Shown here: positions 46,171-53,268 of the stretch, piece by piece
Layout: each line of letters begins with the position of its first letter
Numbering within the stretch: the first letter of the stretch is position 1
Origin: Clostridioides difficile ATCC 9689 = DSM 1296
GTDB taxonomy: Bacteria > Bacillota > Clostridia > Peptostreptococcales > Peptostreptococcaceae
Direction of reading: 5' to 3'
NCBI RefSeq assembly: GCF_001077535.1
Contig: NZ_CP011968.1
Span: 1,674,001 to 1,738,000 of the forward strand
DNA length: 64,000 nucleotides
The notes under the pieces: model-generated
Seen by the model: only the letters and a program-made list of their open reading frames with translations
What the model was told of the DNA's origin: nothing
Database searches by the model: none
Translations under genes and position numbers: made by a program

Positions 46171-46203
46171 AAAAAATTAAAATTAAAGGGAGAGATATGT
46201 TAT

Positions 46204-46686
46204 ATGGAAAATAAAAAATGTTATTCAGAAGATTGGTATGAAAGAGGAGAATCTACAGCTAAATGGTTCCAAAATGATAGAGAAGAATATGAAAGAGAAG
46301 CATATGATGAAGATAGAGAAAGAAGAGGTTCAAACTGTGGATGTTCAGATTCAGGAGAAAATAGACCTAGAAACTGTGAAAGATTTAGAAGAGAAGCTGA
46401 GATAAGAGAAAGAGAAGCAAGAGAAGCATTCTGTGAATCTTCAGAGAAAAAGAAAGAGGCATTAGCATATGAATGTGAAGCTAGAAAATTATGGGAAGAA
46501 GCAGAAAAATACTGGGATGAATATTCAAAATACAACTATAAAGGAATCGAATATTTAGCAGAAGCTGCTAGATTATTTGATGAAGGTATGGAATGTGAAG
46601 CTAGAAGAAATGGAAATAATGGAGGAAACAATAATAATTGTTGCCATAAATGCCATAAATGTAATTGTAACTGCTGTAGAAAATAA
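46204..46686 (+). CDS. cdeM: Cysteine-rich exosporium protein CdeM
   Basis: 160-aa structural protein of the C. difficile exosporium. I count 14 cysteines, seven in the last 16 residues (C-C-H-K-C-H-K-C-N-C-N-C-C). The middle is a highly charged alpha-helical region rich in Glu, Arg and Ala (for example E-A-E-I-R-E-R-E-A-R-E-A), followed by a G-N-N-G-G-N-N-N-N linker. The composition favours disulfide cross-linking and self-assembly. No signal peptide, as expected for a protein made in the mother cell. Late sporulation control is known for this gene; I could not assign the promoter with certainty. Confidence 0.93.
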   Translation: MENKKCYSEDWYERGESTAKWFQNDREEYEREAYDEDRERRGSNCGCSDSGENRPRNCERFRREAEIREREAREAFCESSEKKKEALAYECEARKLWEEAEKYWDEYSKYNYKGIEYLAEAARLFDEGMECEARRNGNNGGNNNNCCHKCHKCNCNCCRK

Positions 46687-46695
46687 AAAAATTAA

Positions 46696-46724
46696 TTGAC
46701 AAATCAATAGTTAAAATATATCAT
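46696..46724 (+). promoter_or_regulatory. Promoter candidate of the HisD-family leader RNA
   Basis: TTGACA (46696-46701), 17-base spacer, TATCAT (46719-46724), ten bases after the cdeM stop. Confidence 0.6.
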
Positions 46725-46798
46725 ATTATGTATAATAAAGAGAAAATTCAGAAAAAAATAATGATTAGAAGAAATATAAGTATATTTATTAGACAAAT

Positions 46799-46825
46799 AG
46801 TGCTCAGTTAGTGAGGTGAGTACAA
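46799..46825 (+). other. Hairpin upstream of the mini-ORF
   Basis: GTGCTCA and TGAGTAC pair (7 bp, one G-T) around a loop containing GTGAGG. The 3' arm overlaps the likely ribosome-binding site (GAGGTGAG) of the mini-ORF at 46827, so the hairpin could mask it. Confidence 0.5.
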
Positions 46826-46826
46826 T

Positions 46827-46856
46827 ATGATTAAACTCCCATCCTCTAGCTTTTGA
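46827..46856 (+). CDS. Mini-ORF of nine codons inside a terminator (leader-peptide candidate)
   Basis: ATG with GAGGTGAG seven bases upstream encodes M-I-K-L-P-S-S-S-F and stops at 46856. Its codons occupy the whole 5' arm of the following terminator (46834-46848), so a translating ribosome would block the terminator. Three adjacent Ser codons are present and no His codon. It may be a chance frame; the placement is what makes it worth noting. Confidence 0.4.
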   Translation: MIKLPSSSF

Positions 46857-46874
46857 TAGAGGGTGGGAGTTTTT
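46834..46874 (+). terminator. Strong terminator between cdeM and the HisD-family gene
   Basis: A 15-bp stem (46834-46848 with 46857-46871, one G-T) and a T-run, about 105 bases after the candidate promoter and 77 bases before the next start codon. It either attenuates the HisD-family gene or ends a small RNA. Confidence 0.85.
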
Positions 46875-46950
46875 ATTTATTTATATATCTTAAATGAGGA
46901 TAATATTGTAAAATAAATGAGTATGAGATTGTAAAATTAGGAGGTAAAAA

Positions 46951-48216
46951 ATGAAAAGTATTAAAACATCAAGTATGAAAGAAAAGGTAGATGAAAAGAT
47001 ATTAAGAGAGCAAGTAAGTTCTATAATAGAAGATATAAGAAATAATAAGGATGTTGCACTTAAAAAATATAATGAGAAGTTTGATAGAAATACAAGAGAT
47101 GAATTTAGAATTACTAAGGAAGAAATAAAGGAAGCTTATAAGCATGTAGATGACGAATTTATAAATAACTTAAAGATTGCTGCCAAAAATATAAGAGAAT
47201 TTGCTAAAGCTCAAAAACTAAGTTTTGAAAACCCTTTTGAAAAAGAAATTTATCCAGGTGTAATCTTAGGTCAAACTAATATTCCAATAGAGTCATGTCT
47301 TGCATATGTTCCAGGAGGTCAGTATCCATTGTTTTCAACAGCTCTTATGCTTATAATACCTGCAAAAGTAGCAGGAGTAAAAAGAATAGTGGCATGTTCA
47401 CCAACTATGAAAAATACTGAAAAGATAAATCCTAAGACATTGGTAGCTATGGATATAGCAGGTGCTGATGAAATATATGCAACTGGAGGAGTTCAAGCTA
47501 TAGCAGCATTTACATATGGAACAGAAAAGATTAATCCAGTTGACATAATTGTAGGACCAGGAAATAAGTTTGTAACTGAAGCTAAAAGACAATGTTATGG
47601 ACAAGTAGGGATTGATTTTGTCGCTGGGCCAAGTGAAGTTCTTATAATAGCGGATGAAACTTCAAATCCAGTTTATATTGCAGCTGATTTATTAGCACAA
47701 TGTGAGCATGATTTAAATGCAAGAGGAATATTATTGACAAATAGCTTGGAAGTAGCACAAAAAGTTGAAAAAAATATAGAAAGTATGCTAAAAGATTTGC
47801 CAACAAAGGACATAGCATATAGTTCATGGGAAAATAATGGAGAGATAATATTGGTTGATGATATGGAAGAAGCCATTAAAATAAGTAATTTTTATGCACC
47901 AGAACATTTAGAAGTTGCAGTAAATGAGTATAATGATATTTGTGATAGATTAACTAACTATGGTTCTTTATTTATTGGAAATCTTTCTGCTGAGGTATTT
48001 GGCGACTATGTTTCAGGTACCAATCATACATTACCAACACTTAAAGCATCAAGATATACTGGTGGTGTTTGGGTTGGAACTTTTATCAAAACTTGTACAA
48101 AGCAGATATTTAATGAAAAAGCTATACAATCATTAGCACCTGTAGCTGAAAAGCTGGCAAAAGAAGAGGGATTATATGCACATGCAAAGGCTGCTGAGGT
48201 TAGGTTTAAAAAGTAG
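46951..48216 (+). CDS. hisD: Histidinol dehydrogenase family protein (HisD/HpsN-like)
   Basis: 421-aa NAD-dependent zinc dehydrogenase family member. HisD oxidises histidinol to histidine. Family motifs: V-G-P-G-N-K-F-V-T-E-A-K, A-G-P-S-E-V, A-Q-C-E-H-D, Y-A-P-E-H-L-E and G-D-Y-V-S-G-T-N-H-T-L-P-T. The segment after it, A-S-R-Y-T-G-G-V-W-V-G-T-F-I-K-T, resembles the HpsN-like subgroup more than enteric or Bacillus HisD, so activity on histidinol is probable from need but not certain. The his operon lacks hisD, and this is the only candidate in the window. AGGAGGTAA precedes the ATG. Confidence 0.8.
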   Translation: MKSIKTSSMKEKVDEKILREQVSSIIEDIRNNKDVALKKYNEKFDRNTRDEFRITKEEIKEAYKHVDDEFINNLKIAAKNIREFAKAQKLSFENPFEKEIYPGVILGQTNIPIESCLAYVPGGQYPLFSTALMLIIPAKVAGVKRIVACSPTMKNTEKINPKTLVAMDIAGADEIYATGGVQAIAAFTYGTEKINPVDIIVGPGNKFVTEAKRQCYGQVGIDFVAGPSEVLIIADETSNPVYIAADLLAQCEHDLNARGILLTNSLEVAQKVEKNIESMLKDLPTKDIAYSSWENNGEIILVDDMEEAIKISNFYAPEHLEVAVNEYNDICDRLTNYGSLFIGNLSAEVFGDYVSGTNHTLPTLKASRYTGGVWVGTFIKTCTKQIFNEKAIQSLAPVAEKLAKEEGLYAHAKAAEVRFKK

Positions 48217-48266
48217 TAAAAAATTTTATTTTGGCAGTCGAGATTTAGTGTTAGACTGAGATAAGG

Positions 48267-48320
48267 AAAACGCTGAGAACCCGAATAAATACTATATTTT
48301 GTGGGCCTCGGCGTTTCTTT
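48267..48320 (+). terminator. Terminator after the HisD-family gene
   Basis: AAACGCTGAG (48268-48277) and CTCGGCGTTT (48307-48316) form a 10-bp stem with an inner CCC/GGG pairing and a T-rich tail. A small CAGTC/GACTG hairpin precedes it. Confidence 0.8.
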
Positions 48321-48418
48321 TATATCTGTATATAATAGGATAATACTACCTGTGTGTTTAAATACTAACTTAATATTTCTTTTCTAAATAATGTTTATGA
48401 AATAGTTAATATTTTTAG

Positions 48419-49171
48419 TTAATAGTTGAAAAAAACTTTTGCTAACTGTGCAAATTCATCTGCATTTGTCAATATAGCAGGGTGTCCTCCCTGACTAAAA
48501 ATGTGAATACTTGCTTTTGAAATAAAAGTTGCCATTTGTTTGTACTCTTCTTCAAGATTATGACGACACATTTCGTCTTCCTTACTTCCTGTAAATAAAA
48601 TTGGCATTTCTAATTTACACAATTCTTTATGAAACAAAGGGCGTTTCTCGTTTGCACATTGCAATAGAGCTTTTGTATCAAGATTAACAACATTCTCCCA
48701 ATCTTTTCCATGACACCATTCATAGAATTTTCGTGCTTGAATATCTTGCTTTGATTTTTCCCTTCCAGTGATTAGATTATCTATGAAGTTATCATTAAGA
48801 GTACGTCCATCAAAGCTATCTGCTATAATTGCTTCAACTAAATCGGGACGTTCTAATCCAGTATTAACAGCTGCCCATGCTCCTCCACTTGTTCCAATTA
48901 AGCCAACTTTACCACAATTCAAATGTTCAATCAGTGCTATTGTCTGTAAGGCTTCATCATGCCATATGTCAGGAGAAAATTGAGAAACTCTATCCGACTG
49001 TCCATTACCTAAAAAATCAATTAAGATACATCTAAAATTTTCTGCATATAATGGCACAAGTGCTTTAAACATATTAGAAGAACCAGTATTACCATGCAGG
49101 AAAATTATCGGTTTACCTTGTCCATATTCTTTATAAAAACAAGAATTACCTTGATACTGAAAATATGACAT
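48419..49171 (-). CDS. Alpha/beta hydrolase, accessory
   Basis: 250-aa serine hydrolase. Motifs: F-L-H-G-N-T-G-S-S (oxyanion, about residues 24-32), nucleophile in G-L-I-G-T-S-G-G-A-W-A-A (Ser near 95), acid in F-T-G-S-K-E-D-E and catalytic His in F-S-Q-G-G-H-P-A. Close in pattern to esterases of the haloperoxidase/bromoperoxidase-like group. GC content seems higher than in neighbouring genes. It follows a small HTH gene on the same strand and is convergent with the HisD-family gene. AAGGAGGA precedes the start. Substrate unknown. Confidence 0.85.
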   Translation of the reverse strand: MSYFQYQGNSCFYKEYGQGKPIIFLHGNTGSSNMFKALVPLYAENFRCILIDFLGNGQSDRVSQFSPDIWHDEALQTIALIEHLNCGKVGLIGTSGGAWAAVNTGLERPDLVEAIIADSFDGRTLNDNFIDNLITGREKSKQDIQARKFYEWCHGKDWENVVNLDTKALLQCANEKRPLFHKELCKLEMPILFTGSKEDEMCRHNLEEEYKQMATFISKASIHIFSQGGHPAILTNADEFAQLAKVFFNY

Positions 49172-49250
49172 ATATTTTCCTCCTTTTTATTTGATAAGTT
49201 AATTATAACAATATAGGTATGAATGAAAAACCTCATGTTCTTTCTTAGAA

Positions 49251-49282
49251 TAAAAATGTGCCACGCATAAAACGTGACACAT
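49251..49282 (-). terminator. Terminator of the small HTH gene
   Basis: Read on the minus strand: ATGTGTCACG and CGTGGCACAT pair with one mismatch around a seven-base loop and are followed by TTTTTATT. Confidence 0.8.
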
Positions 49283-49288
49283 TTCTAA

Positions 49289-49558
49289 TTATAAATTTTG
49301 CTGTTTAAGTATTCTTTGTATGCTTTTCTCTGTCAAAAAGTATTTCTCTGATAACTGCTTGATACTCATTCCATTTTGGAAATTTATACAGATTTGAGAA
49401 TTACGAGAAGCTAAGACTTGTTTGGTGTTTGTGTTTTCACCCCAATGCTTTTTGTGCTCTTGCTTTTTGGGAATATAAATCACTTTACCATCTATATATT
49501 CTTGCACTTGCTCAATCAGTTCTTTAGGCAGTAAGTCAATCGAATTTTGATAGCTCAT
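49289..49558 (-). CDS. Small HTH DNA-binding protein (CD3324-like)
   Basis: 89 aa. The N-terminal M-S-Y-Q-N-S-I-D-L-L-P-K-E-L-I-E-Q-V-Q-E-Y-I-D-G-K-V-I-Y-I-P is typical of small proteins of the CD3324 group, and the C-terminus forms a helix-turn-helix (M-S-I-K-Q-L-S-E-K-Y-F-L-T-E-K-S-I-Q-R-I-L) like Mor/resolvase-type domains. Such genes often sit beside single accessory enzyme genes in Clostridia and may act as local regulators; that is inference. AGGAGGTG precedes the ATG. Confidence 0.78.
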   Translation of the reverse strand: MSYQNSIDLLPKELIEQVQEYIDGKVIYIPKKQEHKKHWGENTNTKQVLASRNSQICINFQNGMSIKQLSEKYFLTEKSIQRILKQQNL

Positions 49559-49590
49559 TTTGCACCTCCTAAATAATTATTCTTTAGGAT

Positions 49591-49656
49591 TAGCAAAGGC
49601 TACTGCCACTCACAATTAAAAATAAAATTTTTTATTATGTACAATAGCCTTTGCTA
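49591..49656. repeat. 12-bp inverted repeat flanking a short AT-rich spacer
   Basis: TAGCAAAGGCTA (49591-49602) is the exact complement of TAGCCTTTGCTA (49645-49656). It lies just upstream of the HTH gene at the edge of the two-gene cassette. It could be a terminator without T-run or a recombination scar. Confidence 0.55.
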
Positions 49657-49963
49657 TGCACAAGTTCCAATTCCCATAAACTAAATACTCCTTTCTGGTT
49701 TGAAAAATTCATCTGAACATTGATTTCGCTTTTAAGATAGAGTTCAATGACAAATTTACATTTTTATTATATATATTCAGATAGATAATTGCAACTGTCT
49801 TTGTATGAGGATATTTTATTATAGTCAATACTATAATATGTATTTATATCATCAAACTAATATGAACAGTTGAAAGGAATATGAACAATAAAACTTAGTC
49901 AGGAAGAATAATTATGAAGCAGATAATAGAGAAATTTGATTTTAAAGTTTTATTGAAAATTTA
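49657..49963 (+). other. Gene-free stretch between the cassette and the sugar locus
   Basis: AT-rich; no frame, repeat or clear signal until the ROK gene promoter at 49964. Confidence 0.4.
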
Positions 49964-49993
49964 TTGACAAATTTAACTTGTAAATATTATACT
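49964..49993 (+). promoter_or_regulatory. Promoter of the sugar operon
   Basis: TTGACA (49964-49969), 18-base spacer, TATACT (49988-49993), followed at once by the dyad at 49993-50014. Confidence 0.7.
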
Positions 49994-50014
49994 AAACTTA
50001 ATAAATAAAGTTTA
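49993..50014. promoter_or_regulatory. Operator candidate for the ROK repressor
   Basis: TAAACTT and AAGTTTA (7-bp dyad, eight-base centre) lie over the expected transcription start, a position from which a ROK repressor could block its own operon. Confidence 0.5.
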
Positions 50015-50032
50015 TAAAGTAAGGTGTTGTCT

Positions 50033-51127
50033 ATGAAAAATATAGTTGGAAAACCGCAAACGATAAAAAAAGTAAATGAAGATTTAATAAAAAACATTAT
50101 AAAAAATGAAGGTCCTATAACAAAACCAGAAATTTCAAGCATTACTGAATTGAGTTTAGCTACAGTTAATAAGATTGTAGAGCAATTAGCTTTGAAAAAT
50201 GAAGTTAAAGTAAGTGGACTAAGTGAATCTACTGGAGGAAGAAGAGCTCAATTATTTGAAATAAATGCAAACTTAGAACACATAATAGCTTTATATTATT
50301 ATAGAAATTGTTGTATAGGGGTAGTTGCCAATTTATTAGGTGAAATAATTTATCAAGAAGAATTTAATATAAGAATGGATACGTATGAAAACGTTAACCA
50401 AGATACTTTTTTTGTTATAGATACTCTAATAAAAAGGGAAAAAGGAAACAATATAAGGGCTATTGGAATTGGTGTCCCAGGAGTTGTAAAAAAAGGTGTA
50501 GTTAAAAATATACCAACTATAAAAAGTTGGGAAGGTATAAATTTAGAAAATTTAATAAAGAGTAAATACAATACTAAAGTGTTTATAGAAAATGATACAA
50601 ATATTACTACTATTGGGATTTATCAAAAACAGTATAAAGACAAATATAAAAATATGGCTCTTATGTATTTAGAAGATGGTATTGGTTCAGGTATAGTTAT
50701 AAATGGTGAATTGTATTTAGGTTCTACAAATTTTGCTGGAGAATTAAGTTATCTAAATATAGAATTTGGTAAGTATAACTCTAACAACTTAAATCTTGAA
50801 GATTATATTATGAGTTTAAGAAAAAGATATTTAGAAAGTAAAGATAATAAATTTAAGAAAGAAATTTTATCTATAATATCAAACTTTATAAGGACTCTTG
50901 TATGTGTCCTAAATCCACAAGCTATGATTATACAGTGTAGTATATTAACCAAGAGTGACATGGAGTTTATAGAAAAAGATGTAAGCAATAATGTTGGAGA
51001 AGAAAATTTTCCTAAATTAATAAAAGTAGAGTCATTGAGAGAAGGAAGTATAAATGGAGTAATTAGTATGTGTTTAAAAGAAACTGACTATCAATATTCC
51101 TTATCTAATAAAAAAGGAGGATATTAA
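50033..51127 (+). CDS. ROK family transcriptional repressor (NagC/XylR type)
   Basis: 364 aa. N-terminal winged helix (about residues 15-70: I-K-N-E-G-P-I-T-K-P-E-I-S-S-I-T-E-L-S-L-A-T-V-N-K-I-V) and a C-terminal ROK sugar-binding domain (about 80-350) with A-I-G-I-G-V-P-G-V-V, E-N-D-T-N and L-E-D-G-I-G-S-G-I-V-I-N-G-E-L-Y-L-G. The usual zinc-binding cysteine cluster of ROK proteins is not evident. ATG at 50033 is preceded by AAGGTG. It leads the operon of kinase, glycosidase-like and ABC importer genes and is the likely local repressor, released by a sugar or sugar phosphate. Confidence 0.88.
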   Translation: MKNIVGKPQTIKKVNEDLIKNIIKNEGPITKPEISSITELSLATVNKIVEQLALKNEVKVSGLSESTGGRRAQLFEINANLEHIIALYYYRNCCIGVVANLLGEIIYQEEFNIRMDTYENVNQDTFFVIDTLIKREKGNNIRAIGIGVPGVVKKGVVKNIPTIKSWEGINLENLIKSKYNTKVFIENDTNITTIGIYQKQYKDKYKNMALMYLEDGIGSGIVINGELYLGSTNFAGELSYLNIEFGKYNSNNLNLEDYIMSLRKRYLESKDNKFKKEILSIISNFIRTLVCVLNPQAMIIQCSILTKSDMEFIEKDVSNNVGEENFPKLIKVESLREGSINGVISMCLKETDYQYSLSNKKGGY

Positions 51128-51128
51128 T

Positions 51129-52079
51129 GTGAAATATTTGGTTTCAATAGATGGAGGGGGAACAAAAACTAAATTTTGTGTAAGTGACTTAGATGGAAAC
51201 ATACTTAAAGAACATACCACTGGTTCAACTAATTATAAGTCAGTTGGAATTAAAAAAACATATGAAAATATTAATAATGGATTTAAAAAAATATTAAAAG
51301 ATTTATATATCGATTATGACGATATTGAGTACACTGTATTTGGTATATCTGGTTGTGATTCTCCTAATGATTATAAGATTATAATGGATGAAATATTAAA
51401 AATTGGGATTAACAAAGAAAAAATATATCTGGCAAATGATGCAGTTTTAGCTTTTTATGCACAAGCTGATTCCCCTGGTTTAGTAATTGTGGCTGGGACA
51501 GGTTCAATTATACTGGGAATTAAAGAAGATGGAGAAATATATAGAGTTGGTGGATGGGGGTATAATTTTAGTGATTTGGGTTCTGGATATGATATAGGGA
51601 GAAAATTATTAAAGAAAGTATTGCTTTATTGTGATGAATGTCATGAGTATAGTGATTTATTTAGTTGTGTCTTGGATTTCTTTGGAGCAAATAGTTTTGA
51701 ACAACTTGCATATATGATTACTGATATAAATGATAATGTTGAAATAGCAAACTTAGCTTCATTAGTGATTGATTGTGCCGAACAAGGTGATAAATTGGCT
51801 ATTGAAATATTAAGAGAATCATCAACTGAACTATCTAAATTAGCTCAAGTAATATTGAGAAAAATATCTAATCCAATGAAAATGGATAAAAGCGAAATAA
51901 ATATAGTTTTGTCTGGTGGTACATTAAATAAAACTGTATATGCTCAAATGTTAATGAATAATTTAAAAACAGAAAATACAGATAAAAATTTAAAATTTAT
52001 ATCTCAAGAAAATCAGCCAGTATATGGGGGGATAAGACTTGCTATGGCATTAGCTAATAGGAGGGCCAAGCATGGATAG
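51129..52079 (+). CDS. BadF/BadG-type sugar kinase (N-acetylglucosamine kinase-like)
   Basis: 316-aa ASKHA-fold kinase. N-terminal phosphate-1 motif S-I-D-G-G-G-T-K-T-K-F (about residues 6-16), A-N-D-A-V-L-A near 103-109, adenosine/phosphate-2 motif V-A-G-T-G-S-I-I near 122-129, G-G-W-G-Y-N-F-S-D-L-G-S-G-Y near 142-155 and a C-terminal L-S-G-G-T. This matches the NagK-like BadF family, which phosphorylates amino sugars. GTG start eight bases after AAAGGAGG. It overlaps the next gene by eight bases. Confidence 0.88.
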   Translation: MKYLVSIDGGGTKTKFCVSDLDGNILKEHTTGSTNYKSVGIKKTYENINNGFKKILKDLYIDYDDIEYTVFGISGCDSPNDYKIIMDEILKIGINKEKIYLANDAVLAFYAQADSPGLVIVAGTGSIILGIKEDGEIYRVGGWGYNFSDLGSGYDIGRKLLKKVLLYCDECHEYSDLFSCVLDFFGANSFEQLAYMITDINDNVEIANLASLVIDCAEQGDKLAIEILRESSTELSKLAQVILRKISNPMKMDKSEINIVLSGGTLNKTVYAQMLMNNLKTENTDKNLKFISQENQPVYGGIRLAMALANRRAKHG

Positions 52080-53256
52080 AAAAAAGGTAATAGTACAAAT
52101 TTTTACTGGAGGTTTTAAGGCTAAAGAAATAAAGTTTAATGATATAAAATGTAAACTACTAGAATTATTGGACTGTATTGATATAGAAAAGGTTATCATG
52201 GGATGGAGTGTAGATGAAGAATTATATGTAGAAACTAAAAAACTATTAAATAAATATAATGTTGAACTATATCTTTGGTTGCCATGTTTTTCTGAAATAG
52301 GATTACTTGAAAAAAGTAATTTACTAATTGATTATATGGGGAAGGAAGTCAAGGGCTATGCTTTACAAGAGGATGAAAATTTTGAGTTTTATTGCCCAAA
52401 TAATAAGGAAAATATAAAAAATATAAAGAAAATATATAGTACTTATTTTAGTGATATTAAATTTGATGGAATTTTTTTAGATAAAATAAGGTATGGTTCT
52501 TTTTCGAATAAACTAAATGGTGTTTTTAATTGTTTTTGTAAAGATTGTTTAAATATATATGAAAAAAATAATATTGATAAAGAGTCGTTAATGAGAGAAA
52601 TGAATAATGTGTCTAAGGGAGTTATAGATAATGAAGATACTCCATTTGGTATAACAGAATACATTAATGGAAAATACAAATTTAAAAATAAAATATGGGA
52701 AGATTTTTTTGAAACAAAAAATCAAAATATATACAAGGCATTATTAGAGATAAGTAATTATTTTAAAAGTAAGGGATTGAAAATAGGTATAGATACTTTT
52801 TCTCCTTTTATTTCTTACTTTACAGGTCAAGATTTAGAAAAATTACAAGAAGTAGCAGATTTTATAAAACCAATGATGTATAGAATTACAAAAGCTCCAG
52901 CTGGTTTACCATTTGAATTTGAAAGGTTTATTGATGAATCCATACATAAGAATAAAGAGATTGGAAAAAGAAATTTCTTAGATATTTTAGGAATTAAGGA
53001 GTATGAAGGAAATGTATACCCTATAGAATTTGTACTAGAGGAAATCGATTTTATGACAAGAAATCTTAATAAAGATATATATGTAGGAGTTGAAATAAAT
53101 AAAAAGGAAATTATAGCTCCTGTTACACCTAAGTACATAAGTGAAAATATTTCAAATATAAATAAGACAACAGTAAAAGGATATGTTTTATCTTGGGATT
53201 TGTTATCAGCACCAAAAGAAAATATTGATGAAATTATAAAATGGTTTCGGAATTAG
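52072..53256 (+). CDS. Putative TIM-barrel glycoside hydrolase, unassigned family
   Basis: 394 aa, no signal peptide, so probably cytosolic. Features recall uncharacterised hypothetical glycosyl hydrolase (GHL/DUF187-like) barrels: a strand with L-Y-L-W-L-P, the segment F-D-G-I-F-L-D-K-I-R-Y near residues 139-149 with a potential catalytic Asp, a nearby cysteine cluster C-F-C-K-D-C, G-L-K-I-G-I-D-T-F-S-P, D-F-I-K-P-M-M-Y-R and a final Y-V-L-S-W-D-L-L-S-A-P. I cannot assign a CAZy family or substrate. Its overlap with the kinase gene and position inside an importer operon suggest it acts on the imported oligosaccharide. Confidence 0.7.
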   Translation: MDRKKVIVQIFTGGFKAKEIKFNDIKCKLLELLDCIDIEKVIMGWSVDEELYVETKKLLNKYNVELYLWLPCFSEIGLLEKSNLLIDYMGKEVKGYALQEDENFEFYCPNNKENIKNIKKIYSTYFSDIKFDGIFLDKIRYGSFSNKLNGVFNCFCKDCLNIYEKNNIDKESLMREMNNVSKGVIDNEDTPFGITEYINGKYKFKNKIWEDFFETKNQNIYKALLEISNYFKSKGLKIGIDTFSPFISYFTGQDLEKLQEVADFIKPMMYRITKAPAGLPFEFERFIDESIHKNKEIGKRNFLDILGIKEYEGNVYPIEFVLEEIDFMTRNLNKDIYVGVEINKKEIIAPVTPKYISENISNINKTTVKGYVLSWDLLSAPKENIDEIIKWFRN

Positions 53257-53268
53257 TGAGGTGATATA

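Noticed and set aside
46834-46874. Terminator of cdeM
   Set aside because: Possible, but a promoter-like TTGACA-17-TATCAT lies between the cdeM stop and this hairpin, so I treat it as part of the next unit; transcript mapping would settle it.
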